DNA from: Caballeronia peredens
GTDB taxonomy: Bacteria > Pseudomonadota > Gammaproteobacteria > Burkholderiales > Burkholderiaceae
NCBI GenBank assembly: GCA_001544595.2
Contig: FCOH02000018.1
Coordinates: forward strand, 62,001-126,000
DNA: 64,000 nt
Direction: 5' to 3'
Under the pieces are notes generated by a model, which was given only the letters and a program-made list of their open reading frames with translations, did no database searches and had not been told where the DNA came from. This document shows, in pieces, positions 45,059-54,035 of this stretch. Numbering within the stretch: the first letter of the stretch is position 1; every line of letters starts with the position of its first letter. The position numbers and the translations under genes are program-made.

Positions 45059-45295
45059 CTACGACGGAATCAGGGCGACGGGAAAAGGTGGCAGCGGCAG
45101 GTCGTCGCCGTCGATGAACGCGGTCGCGCATCGGACGGCAAAGCCGAGCGCGCCGTCCTTGCTCACGAACGCGCCGAGATTGCCGAGCGAGGTGGCGTGG
45201 CCGTCCTCTTCCAGAATCGAGGCCGTGGCGACGAACGCATTGCCGACGCGCGTGACGGAGGGCTGAAACGCCGCTCCGCGGTGGTAAATGATCAT
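45059..45295 (-). CDS. Small conserved protein (78 aa)
   Basis: The ATG at 45295 follows GAGGGG by five bases. The product (MIIYHRGAAFQPSVTRVGNAFVATASILEED, then FAVRCATAFIDGDDLPLPPF) is soluble and strand-rich, without signal or membrane segment. Similar short proteins of unknown function occur in Burkholderiaceae. It is divergent from the ArsR regulator, with an AT-rich region of about 300 bp between them. Confidence 0.6.
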   Translation of the reverse strand: MIIYHRGAAFQPSVTRVGNAFVATASILEEDGHATSLGNLGAFVSKDGALGFAVRCATAFIDGDDLPLPPFPVALIPS

Positions 45296-45507
45296 GGTTT
45301 CCCCTCGGCGAGGCGTCGGAGGGAAGCGCGGCCAGCGCGCCTTCCGTCGAGCACCGTATTGTCCTGACTGTTACATTCTGTAGGCGAAGAGACTAGTCGT
45401 TAAGTTTTTGTTTAGGCATCGCTTTTAAGCTTTTTTACTTTTCTCCGGCGTTCGCTTACGTCGGCCTCGTATTTGACGACCGATGGATCACGTGCATTCG
45501 CACTTGC

Positions 45508-45527
45508 ATATCGGAAAATTACGATAT
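45508..45527 (+). promoter_or_regulatory. Inverted repeat upstream of the ArsR/OYE operon (candidate operator)
   Basis: ATATCG (45508-45513) and CGATAT (45522-45527) form an inverted repeat with an eight-base AT-rich spacer, about 65 bp before the chosen ArsR start. Size and AT-richness fit an ArsR dimer site. The surrounding 45370-45480 stretch is AT-rich and likely contains promoters. Confidence 0.45.
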
Positions 45528-45593
45528 ATGATTCGCCTCAAGACGATTCGGTCGGGACGTTTTCCGGCCGTCGTCAGTCGCACGAGCAACGAA

Positions 45594-45887
45594 ATGGACA
45601 TCGACGCAATTCACAAGGCCCTCGCCAATCCCCTTCGCCGCGAAATTCTCGAGTGGCTGAAGGAGCCGGAGCAGCATTTCCCTGAACAGGAACTGCCGCA
45701 TCTGCATGGCGTGTGCGCGGGTCAGATCGATGGGCGCTGCGGTATGTCGCAGTCCACCGTTTCCGCGCATCTTTCCGTTTTGCAAAAGGCCGGACTCGTC
45801 ACCACGAAGCGCGTTGGACAGTGGGTTTTCTTCAAGCGCGACGAAGCGGTGATCCAGGCGTTCCGCGATTCCATGGGGAATCTCTGA
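45594..45887 (+). CDS. ArsR-family transcriptional regulator
   Basis: A 97-residue winged-helix protein starting MDIDAIHKALANPLRREILEWLK; the frame is open upstream, but the ArsR domain begins here. The recognition helix is SQSTVSAHLSVLQKAGLV, followed by the wing TKRVGQWVFFKRDEAVI. Cys residues (HGVCAG, GRCGMSQ) flank the loop before the recognition helix and could be redox or electrophile sensors. It is 57 bp in front of an Old Yellow Enzyme gene, a common pair for sensing reactive electrophiles. The ribosome site is weak. Confidence 0.85.
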   Translation: MDIDAIHKALANPLRREILEWLKEPEQHFPEQELPHLHGVCAGQIDGRCGMSQSTVSAHLSVLQKAGLVTTKRVGQWVFFKRDEAVIQAFRDSMGNL

Positions 45888-45944
45888 GCGTTGCGGTCAT
45901 CGTCAGGTGAAAGGCTGCTTTCAATTTCATTAGGACACCAATTC

Positions 45945-47006
45945 ATGTCGACACTCTTCGATTCGCTCAAAGTGGGCGCACTGACGCTCAAGAACCGCAT
46001 CGTCATGGCGCCGCTCACGCGTCAGCGCGCAGGCGTCGAGCGCGTGCCCAACGCGCTGATGGCGCAGTACTACGCTGACCGCGCATCGGCCGGTCTGATC
46101 CTGAGCGAGGCGACGTCGGTCACGCCGCAAGGCGTCGGCTACGCGGACACGCCGGGCATCTGGTCCGACGAGCAGGTCGAAGGCTGGAAGCTCGTGACGA
46201 AAGCCGTGCACGACGCGGGCGGCAAGATCATGCTGCAACTGTGGCACGTAGGCCGCATTTCCGACCCGGTGTTCCTGAACGGCGAACTGCCGGTCGCGCC
46301 GAGCGCGATCGCGGCGGGCGGGCACGTGAGCCTCGTGCGTCCGCAGCGTCCGTTCGTGACGCCGCGCGCGCTCGAACTCGACGAAATCGCGGGCGTGGTC
46401 GCGGCATTCCGCAAGGGCGCGGAGAACGCGAAGCGCGCGGGCTTCGACGGCGTCGAGGTTCACGGCGCGAACGGCTATCTGCTCGACCAGTTCCTCCAGG
46501 ACAGCACCAACAAGCGCGCGGATATCTATGGCGGCACGATTGAGAATCGCGCGCGTCTGCTGCTCGAAGTGGTCGATCAGGCGATCGAAGTGTGGGGCGC
46601 GGATCGTGTCGGCGTGCATCTCGCGCCGCGCGCCGATTCCCACACGATGGGCGACAGCGACCGCGCCGCGATCTTCGGCTATGTCGCGCGCGAGCTCGGC
46701 CGTCGCAAGATCGCGTTCATCGCGGCACGCGAGCACGAAGCCGACGACAGCCTCGGACCGCAACTGAAGAAGGCGTTCGGCGGCGTGTATATCGTCAACG
46801 AGGGATTCTCGAAGACGAGCGCGGAGGCGATCATCGAACGCGGCGACGCGGACGCCGTGGCATGGGGCAAGCCGTTCATCGCGAACGCGGATCTCGTGCG
46901 CCGCTTCGAACTGGACGCGGCGCTCAACGATTGGGATTCGTCCACGTTCTACGCGCCGGGCGCGGAGGGTTATACGGACTATCCGTTGCTCGAAACCGCG
47001 GAATAA
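45945..47006 (+). CDS. Old Yellow Enzyme family alkene reductase
   Basis: A 353-residue FMN-dependent ene-reductase of the NemA/xenobiotic reductase group. Seen are KNRIVMAPLTRQRA at the FMN site, LQLWHVGRISDP, the substrate-anion pair in VEVHGANGYLLDQFLQ (H173, N176), the STNKRADIYGGTIENRAR signature and a C-terminal AWGKPFIANADLVRR phosphate site. It reduces activated C=C bonds or nitro compounds with NAD(P)H. It sits behind an ArsR regulator and ends in a bidirectional terminator. The natural substrate is unknown; electrophile detoxification is the likely role. Confidence 0.93.
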   Translation: MSTLFDSLKVGALTLKNRIVMAPLTRQRAGVERVPNALMAQYYADRASAGLILSEATSVTPQGVGYADTPGIWSDEQVEGWKLVTKAVHDAGGKIMLQLWHVGRISDPVFLNGELPVAPSAIAAGGHVSLVRPQRPFVTPRALELDEIAGVVAAFRKGAENAKRAGFDGVEVHGANGYLLDQFLQDSTNKRADIYGGTIENRARLLLEVVDQAIEVWGADRVGVHLAPRADSHTMGDSDRAAIFGYVARELGRRKIAFIAAREHEADDSLGPQLKKAFGGVYIVNEGFSKTSAEAIIERGDADAVAWGKPFIANADLVRRFELDAALNDWDSSTFYAPGAEGYTDYPLLETAE

Positions 47007-47035
47007 GCGGCTTCAGTTCGAGATCCAGTAATGTC

Positions 47036-47063
47036 AAAAACAGCGGCTCCGGCCGCTGTTTTT
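47036..47063. terminator. Bidirectional terminator after the OYE gene
   Basis: AAAAACAGCGGC and GCCGCTGTTTTT pair around a four-base loop (47048-47051), with A and T runs on both sides, 30 bp after the OYE stop. Confidence 0.85.
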
Positions 47064-47258
47064 GCGTCTGCGCATCGCACTCGCGCAACAGTGCAGCCGG
47101 GTCTCATCGCACATCGCAATAAAGCAAAAAATTGTCCCCACATCGATTCCCGTCGCCAAAAATGGTGTATTGATTAGGCCACGACCCCTTGGGCACGTCT
47201 GATTGCAGCCGATATGGCTCATGCATGACGGACGTCTACTGTTTCGAAAGGAGCGCCT

Positions 47259-48950
47259 ATGTCATGGCTCACCGCAACGTTGCGCAGCTATCCGGAGATC
47301 GCGGTTTTTCTGTCGCTCGGGGTCGGTTACTGGGTAGGCGGGAAGAGTTTCAAGGGTTTCAGTCTCGGCGCTGTCACGGCGACGCTGCTCGCCGCCATCG
47401 CCATCGGGCAGCTCGGCATCACGATCTCGCCTAACGTCAAATCGGTCTTCTTTCTGATGTTCCTGTTCGCCGTGGGTTACGGCGTCGGTCCGCAATTCGT
47501 GCGCGGCATCGCGAAAGACGGCCTGCCGCAGGCGCTCTTCTCGGTGATCATGTGCGTGCTGTGTCTCGCGGCGCCGTATCTCGCCGCGAAGATCGCGGGC
47601 TATGACGTCGGCTCCGCGGCGGGTCTCTTCGCGGGCTCGCAGACCATCTCGGCATCGATGGGCCTCGCCACCGACGCCATCAATCGTCTCGGGCTGCCGC
47701 CCGATCAGGCGAAGGCGCTGCTCGACGCGATGCCCACCGCCTACGCGGTCACCTATATCTACGGCACGATCGGCTCCGCGCTGATTCTCGCGATGCTCGG
47801 CCCGAAGCTGCTCGGCATCGATCTCGTACAGGCATGCAAGGACTACGAGGCGAAGATGGGCGGCGGGGACGCACGCGGCGGCGAGGGCTCGGCGTGGCAC
47901 CAGTTCTCGCTGCGCGCGTATCGCGTCATGGAGGGCGGGCGCGTGGCGGGCCTGACGGTGGCCCAGACGGAGGCGCTCGAACCGGCCGGCGCGCGGCTGT
48001 TCATCGAACGTATCCGGCGCGGCGGCGAAATCCGCGACGCGACGACCGAAGACGTCCTGCAAGCCGGCGATGTCGTCGCGGTCGCGGGGCGCCGCCAGCA
48101 GCTCGTCGATATCCTGGGCGGCGTCGCGACCGAAGTGGATGACGCCGAACTGCTCGCCGTGCCGGTCGAAGGCGTCGACATCTACGTGACGAACAAGGAC
48201 GTCGAGTCGAAGACGCTCGCGGAACTCGCGCAGATGCCTGGCGCGCGCGGCGTGTTTCTGCGCAAGATCAAGCGCGGGGCGACGGAAACGCTCATTCCGG
48301 TGCTGCCGAACACGAAGCTGCATCGCGGCGACACCATCACGGTGGTGGGCCGCACGCAGGACACCACCGCGGTCGCGAAGCAGATCGGCGTGATCGACCG
48401 CCCGAGCGACGTCGCCGACATGGCGTTCACGGGTCTCGCCATCACGCTCGGCGCGCTCGTGGGCGCAGTGGTGATCCGCGCCGGCGGCATTCCGATCACG
48501 CTCTCGACGGCGGGCGGCGCGCTGATCGCGGGCATCGTGTTCGGCTGGCTGCGCGCCATTCATCCGACCTTCGGACGCATTCCCGCGCCGACACTATGGT
48601 TCATGAACTCCGTCGGCCTGAACGTGTTTATCGCGGTGGTGGGCATCACAGCGGGGCCGGGCTTCGTCGCGGGCCTGCAGAAGCTCGGCGTGAGCCTGTT
48701 CCTGTGGGGCATCTTCGCGACGTCGGTGCCGCTCATCATCGGCATGTATATCGCCAAGTACGTGTTCAGGTTCGATCCTGCGCTCGTGCTCGGCATCTGC
48801 GCGGGCGCGCGCACCACGACGGCCGCACTCGGCATGCTGTGCGACGCGGCGAAGAGTCAGGTGCCCGGGCTCGGCTATACGGTTACCTACGCCGTCGGCA
48901 ATACGCTGCTCACGATCTGGGGCATGGTGATGGTCATGCTTCTCAGTTGA
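47259..48950 (+). CDS. aspT: Aspartate:alanine exchanger AspT
   Basis: A 563-residue membrane protein of the AAEx family. Two five-helix halves each carry a G-S-Q/ARTT-type repeat (LFAGSQTISASMGLATDA, GICAGARTTTAALGMLCDA) and are separated by a soluble loop with two TrkA-C (RCK_C) domains (residues ~205-385, e.g. ILGGVATEVDDAELLAVPVEG). AspT swaps external aspartate for internal alanine. It is directly followed by aspartate 4-decarboxylase; together they form an electrogenic cycle that consumes a cytoplasmic proton. The gap to that gene is 51 bp. Confidence 0.93.
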   Translation: MSWLTATLRSYPEIAVFLSLGVGYWVGGKSFKGFSLGAVTATLLAAIAIGQLGITISPNVKSVFFLMFLFAVGYGVGPQFVRGIAKDGLPQALFSVIMCVLCLAAPYLAAKIAGYDVGSAAGLFAGSQTISASMGLATDAINRLGLPPDQAKALLDAMPTAYAVTYIYGTIGSALILAMLGPKLLGIDLVQACKDYEAKMGGGDARGGEGSAWHQFSLRAYRVMEGGRVAGLTVAQTEALEPAGARLFIERIRRGGEIRDATTEDVLQAGDVVAVAGRRQQLVDILGGVATEVDDAELLAVPVEGVDIYVTNKDVESKTLAELAQMPGARGVFLRKIKRGATETLIPVLPNTKLHRGDTITVVGRTQDTTAVAKQIGVIDRPSDVADMAFTGLAITLGALVGAVVIRAGGIPITLSTAGGALIAGIVFGWLRAIHPTFGRIPAPTLWFMNSVGLNVFIAVVGITAGPGFVAGLQKLGVSLFLWGIFATSVPLIIGMYIAKYVFRFDPALVLGICAGARTTTAALGMLCDAAKSQVPGLGYTVTYAVGNTLLTIWGMVMVMLLS

Positions 48951-49001
48951 CGCGCCGCATTCTCGTCGAACCTCATTGCTCATTTATTCTGGAGGTATTG
49001 G

Positions 49002-50651
49002 ATGGCAAAGTCCTCGAAATCCACTTCCGACGATCGCGCCGCGATGGCGTCGCTCAGTCCTTTCGAACTGAAGGACGAACTCATCAAGGCGGCGGGCGGC
49101 GGCGCGGTCGAACGGCCGGCGAACCTCGCGATGCTCAACGCGGGGCGCGGCAATCCGAACTTTCTCGCGACGATCCCGCGTCACGGCTTCTGGCAGCTCG
49201 GCCTCTTCGCGATGCGCGAGTCGGAGCGCTCCTTCGCGTACATGCCCGAAGGTCTCGGCGGCTTCCCGAAGCGTGAAGGGATAGAAGAGCGCTTCGAGAT
49301 TTTTGCGCGCGAATTCAGGGGCACGCCCGGCATCGCGTTTCTCGCCGGCGCCGTTTCCTATGTGCGCGATCAGCTCGGCCTCAATGCGGGCGACTTCCTC
49401 TACGAGATGTGCGAAGGCATTCTGGCGTGCAATTATCCGGTCCCGGATCGCATGCTGAAGCTTTCGGAAGTGATCGTCGGACAGTATCTGCGGCGCGAGA
49501 TGATCGGCAAGCATCCGTTCGTCGGCGAGTTCGACATCTTCGCGGTCGAAGGCGGCACCGCCGCGATGACGTACATCTTCAACACGATGCGCGAGAACTT
49601 CCTGATCAAGCCCGGCGACACCATCGCGCTCGGCTCGCCGATCTTCACGCCGTATATCGAGATCCCGCGCCTGAACGACTACAAGCTCAATGTCGTCAAT
49701 CTCGATGCCGACGTCGCCAACGGCTGGCAGTATTCGAAGTCGGAACTCGACAAGCTGCGCGACCCGAAGGTGAAGGCATTCTTCCTCGTGAATCCGAGCA
49801 ATCCGCCGTCGGTGAAAATGGACGCGGCGAGCCTCGAATACATCGCGGAAATCGTGAAGGAGCGGCCCGATCTGATCCTGCTCACCGACGACGTCTACGG
49901 CACGTTCGCCGACGACTTCGTCTCGCTCTTCGGGCTGTGCCCCGAGAACACCATTCTGGTTTATTCGTACTCGAAGTATTTCGGTGCGACCGGGTGGCGT
50001 CTCGGCACGATCGCGACGCATCGCAACAACGTGATCGACCGGCTGATCGGCGAATTGCCGAAGGACAAGAAAGCGGAGTTGCACGAGCGCTACGAATCGA
50101 TCACGACCGAGCCCGACAAGCTCAAGTTCATCGACCGCCTGGTGGCGGACAGCCGCACGGTCGCGCTGAACCATACGGCCGGGCTCTCGACGCCGCAGCA
50201 GGTGCAGATGGTGCTGTTCTCGCTGTTTTCGCTGATGGACACGCCCGACGCGTACAAGAACGCGCTCAAGCGCCTGATCCGCAATCGCAAGGCGGCGTTG
50301 TACCGCGAGATCGGCATCGCGCCGGAAGACGACGATGAAAACAAGGTCGATTACTACACGATCCTCGACATCGAGTATCTCGGCGAGAAACGGCATGGAC
50401 GCGATCTCGTCGAGTGGGTCATGAAGAACACCGAGCCTTCGGAAATTCTCTTCAGGCTGGCGAAGGAAGCGCGGGTCGTGTTGTTGCCGGGGCGCGGCTT
50501 CGGCACGCAGCATCCGTCGGGACGCGTGTCGCTCGCGAATCTGAATGAAAGCGACTACATGCAGATCGGCCGCGCGATCCGCAAGCTGATGGACGAGTAC
50601 ATCGAGCGTTTCAACGCTCAGGCGGGCAAGAAGTCGGACAAGAAGAAGTAA
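49002..50651 (+). CDS. aspD: Aspartate 4-decarboxylase (bifunctional aspartate aminotransferase)
   Basis: A 549-residue fold-type-I PLP enzyme that splits aspartate to alanine and CO2 and also transaminates it. It is longer than ordinary AATs, as expected for AspD/AsdA. Motifs: LNAGRGNPNFLATIPRHGF, VEGGTAAMTYIFNTM, VNPSNPPSV, LTDDVYGTF and the PLP Lys325 in VYSYSKYFGATGWRLG; LPGRGFGTQHPSGRVSLANL carries the carboxylate Arg. The Lys-rich tail (AGKKSDKKK) is ordinary. It forms an operon with aspT, coupling decarboxylation to exchange. A GGAGG lies before the start. Confidence 0.95.
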   Translation: MAKSSKSTSDDRAAMASLSPFELKDELIKAAGGGAVERPANLAMLNAGRGNPNFLATIPRHGFWQLGLFAMRESERSFAYMPEGLGGFPKREGIEERFEIFAREFRGTPGIAFLAGAVSYVRDQLGLNAGDFLYEMCEGILACNYPVPDRMLKLSEVIVGQYLRREMIGKHPFVGEFDIFAVEGGTAAMTYIFNTMRENFLIKPGDTIALGSPIFTPYIEIPRLNDYKLNVVNLDADVANGWQYSKSELDKLRDPKVKAFFLVNPSNPPSVKMDAASLEYIAEIVKERPDLILLTDDVYGTFADDFVSLFGLCPENTILVYSYSKYFGATGWRLGTIATHRNNVIDRLIGELPKDKKAELHERYESITTEPDKLKFIDRLVADSRTVALNHTAGLSTPQQVQMVLFSLFSLMDTPDAYKNALKRLIRNRKAALYREIGIAPEDDDENKVDYYTILDIEYLGEKRHGRDLVEWVMKNTEPSEILFRLAKEARVVLLPGRGFGTQHPSGRVSLANLNESDYMQIGRAIRKLMDEYIERFNAQAGKKSDKKK

Positions 50652-50662
50652 TTGCCTGACGC

Positions 50663-50700
50663 AAAAAAATCGGGCCGCGCGAAGCGGCCCGATTCGTTTT
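50663..50700. terminator. Terminator between aspD and the porin
   Basis: ATCGGGCCGC (50669-50678) pairs with GCGGCCCGAT (50684-50693). The A-run to the left serves the leftward porin, and a short T-tract to the right serves aspD. Confidence 0.85.
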
Positions 50701-50739
50701 GCGGAGTGCTTCGAGAGCACGCCCGCGAGTGCGCGGCGA

Positions 50740-51915
50740 TCAGAACTTGTGGCGGATGCCGACGCGGAACGCCAGCTGATTGTTCTCGCCCAGGCCCGAG
50801 GTGCCGAAGTAGCTCGTCGACGAACCGATCTGCGCCTGATTCTCGACGCCGTTGTTCGAGCCCGAAGCCTTCTGGTAGATCGCGAGCGCGTAGACATCGG
50901 TGCGCTTCGAGAGCGCGTAGTCCACGCTCGCGTCGACCTGGTGCCAGTGACCCTTGAAGTTGTCGGTCAGGTCCATGTACGTGTAACCGAGGCCGGCGGT
51001 CAGCGCGGAGGTGAAGTTGTACTTGCCGCCGATATCGAACGCGTTCAGCTTGGAGCTCGCGCCGGTGATCGGCTCGAAACGCGTGTTGGTCCACAGGCCG
51101 AAGACGGTCGCGGCGCCGAACGCGTAGTTCGCGCCGATACCGAACGTGCGCAGATCCTTCGTGCCGCCCGTCGCGATGTTCGCGATGTTCGTGCTGAACG
51201 CAGGCGTTGCCGCACCCGGATAGTGGATGTCGGTGTACGCCGCGCCGATGCCGAACGGACCTGCCTTGTAGTTCAGGCCGAAGCTGTAGGCGCGCGACGA
51301 ACCGGCGACGGTCGTCGTGCCGACGGTCGTGTTCGGCGCGCCTGCGAATGCGCCGGCCTGGTTCGAGAAGCCGTACATCGCGCCGAACGTCACGCCGTAG
51401 AAGCTCGCGCTGCTGAACTTTACCGCGTTGTTGATGCGGCTCGAGGTCAGTTGGTCGACGTCGTTGATGTGGTATGCGTAGTTGCCCGCGACGGTCTGGC
51501 CGCCGATCGAGTAGTTGCCGCCGAGGTAGTCGGTCGAGAACGAGTACTGACGGCCGAACGTGAGCGAGCCGACGTCGTTCTTCGCGATACCGACGAATGC
51601 CTGACGGCCGAATTCCGCGCCGCCCTGACCGAGCGTGCCGTTGCCGCTGTTGAAGCCGTTCTCCAACGTGAAGATCGCCTTCAGGCCGCCGCCCAGGTCT
51701 TCCGAGCCCTTCAGGCCCCAGCGGCTGCCTTGCGCGACGCCGTCGTCGTACTTGACGAGCGAATCGCTGCCGCCGGTGCGGGCGGCGTTGTTTGCGTAGC
51801 TGATGCCGGCGTCGATGATGCCGTACAGGGTGACGCTGCTTTGTGCGTGAGCGGACGTGGCGGCGGTGGCGGCAAAGGCGGCGAGCGCGGTGGTCGCCAG
51901 GATGTTCTTCTTCAA
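50740..51915 (-). CDS. Trimeric porin (Gram-negative porin, GBP family)
   Basis: A 391-residue outer-membrane porin. The best start is a TTG at 51915: it has a CGGAG site six bases upstream and yields the normal signal peptide MKKNILATTALAAFAATAATSAHA-Q. Earlier in-frame codons give an implausible Arg-rich leader. The mature protein starts SSVTLYGIIDAGISY, typical for Burkholderia porins, contains SRWGLKGSEDLGGGLKAIFTLENGF (the L2/L3 region), and ends in ...FRVGIRHKF with the terminal Phe needed for BAM insertion. It forms general diffusion pores. Confidence 0.93.
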   Translation of the reverse strand: MKKNILATTALAAFAATAATSAHAQSSVTLYGIIDAGISYANNAARTGGSDSLVKYDDGVAQGSRWGLKGSEDLGGGLKAIFTLENGFNSGNGTLGQGGAEFGRQAFVGIAKNDVGSLTFGRQYSFSTDYLGGNYSIGGQTVAGNYAYHINDVDQLTSSRINNAVKFSSASFYGVTFGAMYGFSNQAGAFAGAPNTTVGTTTVAGSSRAYSFGLNYKAGPFGIGAAYTDIHYPGAATPAFSTNIANIATGGTKDLRTFGIGANYAFGAATVFGLWTNTRFEPITGASSKLNAFDIGGKYNFTSALTAGLGYTYMDLTDNFKGHWHQVDASVDYALSKRTDVYALAIYQKASGSNNGVENQAQIGSSTSYFGTSGLGENNQLAFRVGIRHKF

Positions 51916-52153
51916 AACAAGCTCCGTGTGTTGATTCGCGGTGTGGTGTTGACGGTGTCTGCGAGAGCGTCGCGCTCTGACGGCGCGTGGCGGCGACGGG
52001 CGCAAATGTAGCGTTCGCCGAAGAAAGAAATATGACAGTGCTTTCAGCACGCTTGCGGTGTGTCGCGGCTACAACAGGGCTGGCGGAATGCGCGCCGGCG
52101 TGCGCAGGCGCGCGCACGGTATCCTTGCGGTTCGACGAGAGGCGAGCGAAATC

Positions 52154-52522
52154 ATGGACGACACTGGAATCCGCGAACTGGAAGAGCGCCTGAAGCAGGC
52201 GATGTTGAAGTCGGACGTCGACGCGCTGGACGCGCTGCTGGCCGACGATCTGAGTTTCGTCGACGCAACCGGCAAGATCTGGACGAAAGCGGACGATCTG
52301 AACGGGCATCGCTACGGCATGCAGCGTATCGAAAAGCTCGATATCGAAGAGCAGAGCGTGCGGGTGTACGGCGCCTTCGCGGTGACGGTCACGCGCGTGG
52401 CGCTGGCCGGAACGTTCGCGGGCGCGCCGTTCGCGGGCGGGCTGCGCTACACGCGAACCTGGGGCGATATCGGCGGGACATGGCGTGTCGTGGCCGCGCA
52501 ATGCGGCCTCGCGCCGTTCTGA
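52154..52522 (+). CDS. SnoaL/NTF2-like protein (DUF4440 type)
   Basis: A 122-residue protein: MDDTGIRELEERLKQAMLKSDVDALDALLADDLSFVD is the usual N-terminal helix pair of DUF4440. The cone-shaped barrel follows (SVRVYGAFAVTVTRVALAGTF, GLRYTRTWGDIGGTWRVVAAQ). Members include isomerases and many proteins of unknown role. It is divergent from the porin. No catalytic residues can be assigned. Confidence 0.8.
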   Translation: MDDTGIRELEERLKQAMLKSDVDALDALLADDLSFVDATGKIWTKADDLNGHRYGMQRIEKLDIEEQSVRVYGAFAVTVTRVALAGTFAGAPFAGGLRYTRTWGDIGGTWRVVAAQCGLAPF

Positions 52523-52710
52523 GGCGGCGCGCGGTTCTTGGTCTTCGTCGCCGAATCATTCGCCTGACGGCGCCGGCGCATCGATCGCCGCGCCGGCGAT
52601 TTCGATATTTTCGTTGTCGGCGCGGACTGCCGTCGCGCGGCGCCAGGTTTCCGGCCGAACGACGACGCCTTCCGGCTTGCCCGTGCGGGCCCGCCGGAAG
52701 GGCGGCACGC

Positions 52711-53826
52711 TCAGGCCGAGAGCAGCGAGCCCGTGCGATACGCCTTCGCGCCCGCGATGCGCGCGACTTCGAGGCCGGCCGAAGCGAAGCGCATGATGTG
52801 CCGCGCGTACATCACGCCCGACGTGGTGCAATTCAGCGTGGTGACGGTGTCGGTGAGCGGATCGACGACATCCGCAATCGGCTCGCCGGCCTCGACGAAC
52901 GCGCCCACCTGCGCGCGGAACACCAACACGCCCGACACGGGCGCGACGATCGGCTCGGCGCCCGCGAGCGGCGTGGCCGGAAACGCGAGCGGCGGTTGCT
53001 CGGGCACGGGGGCGTCGATCACGCCGCGCTGGATCAGATAATTGACGATGCCCTGCGCGTCCTTTTCGGCGAGTTCGTAGGACACGTCGTGCTGGCTGCG
53101 CAGTTCCACCGTCACCGAAATACCGGCGTTCGGAATCGGAAAACGCTCGCCGTAACGCTGACGCAGGTCCGACCAGCAGAAGCTGTGAATCTCGTCGAAC
53201 GGATTGCCGACCGAATTCAGCGCGAGCAGCGACGCTTTCGCATCGAGATAGCGCGCGAGCGGCTCGACTTCGTCCCAAATGTCCGGATTGGTGTAGAGAT
53301 GCAGCGCGGCGTCGAGATCGCAGTGCAGGTCGAGCACGACATCGGCATCGAAGGACAGCTTCTGCAGCGCAAGCCGTTGCGATTCGAGTTCGGTGTGCGG
53401 CGTCTGCTCGTCGAGCGCCTCTTTCATCGCGGCGCGCACGGCGAGCTTGTTCGCCTCGGCATCCGCGCCGAGGCGCGCTTCGATGCGCGGTGCGACCAGC
53501 GCGGCGAGATCGTGGAAATTGCGGTTGAAGTTGTGGCCGCTGTTCGTCTCGAAGCGGCCCATCAGTTGGCCGTGCAGGAACTGGTTCAGGCCGATGGGAT
53601 TCGGCACCGGCACGATCACCACTTCGCCGCGCAGTTTGCCCGCGGCCTCGAACTCGGCGAGATGGCGGCGCAGGCGCCACGCGACGAGCATGCCGGGCAG
53701 TTCGTCCGCATGCAGCGAGGACTGGATATAGATTTTCTGGCCGCCGCCGGGGCCGTAATGAAAGCTCGTGATGGTGCGGGAAGTGCCGAGCGTCGGCGAG
53801 ATCAGGGGATGGGTTCTGGTTTGCAT
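52711..53826 (-). CDS. M14-type succinylglutamate desuccinylase/aspartoacylase family protein
   Basis: A 371-residue zinc hydrolase. Zinc ligands are in QSSLHADELPG (HxxE) and VVLDLHCDLD (His); NSGHNFNRNFHDL gives the Asn-Arg substrate site and SVTVELRSQ the catalytic Glu. The C-terminal ~90 residues (EPIVAPVSGVLVFRAQVGAFVEAGEPIADVVD) form a biotinyl-like barrel found in this DUF2817/AstE-like branch. It removes N-acyl groups from amino acids or related compounds. I use the ATG at 53826; a GTG five codons earlier is possible. It lies next to a polar-amino-acid binding protein, but downstream of that gene's terminator. Confidence 0.85.
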   Translation of the reverse strand: MQTRTHPLISPTLGTSRTITSFHYGPGGGQKIYIQSSLHADELPGMLVAWRLRRHLAEFEAAGKLRGEVVIVPVPNPIGLNQFLHGQLMGRFETNSGHNFNRNFHDLAALVAPRIEARLGADAEANKLAVRAAMKEALDEQTPHTELESQRLALQKLSFDADVVLDLHCDLDAALHLYTNPDIWDEVEPLARYLDAKASLLALNSVGNPFDEIHSFCWSDLRQRYGERFPIPNAGISVTVELRSQHDVSYELAEKDAQGIVNYLIQRGVIDAPVPEQPPLAFPATPLAGAEPIVAPVSGVLVFRAQVGAFVEAGEPIADVVDPLTDTVTTLNCTTSGVMYARHIMRFASAGLEVARIAGAKAYRTGSLLSA

Positions 53827-53962
53827 GTTGGTCGCGCGCACGCGAATGCGCGGGTCTTGCCTCTGGAAATTGCCGGACGCCGCGGTGTCTCCTTCCGTCG
53901 GCGTCGTCCTGAATGGTCCGGGACGTTCGATCTTAGCCGAAATCGGCGCGGCGGACGGGCCG

Positions 53963-54005
53963 CAAAAAGGAAACGGGCTCCGCGCCTTGAAGCGCGGAGC
54001 CCGTT
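53963..54005 (-). terminator. Terminator of the amino-acid binding protein gene
   Basis: A 14-bp stem (AACGGGCTCCGCGC / GCGCGGAGCCCGTT) with a six-base loop is followed on the minus strand by a T-rich TTCCTTTTT tract. Confidence 0.85.
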
Positions 54006-54035
54006 CGTCAGCCGCTCAGGCTTTGAGCGTGCGGC

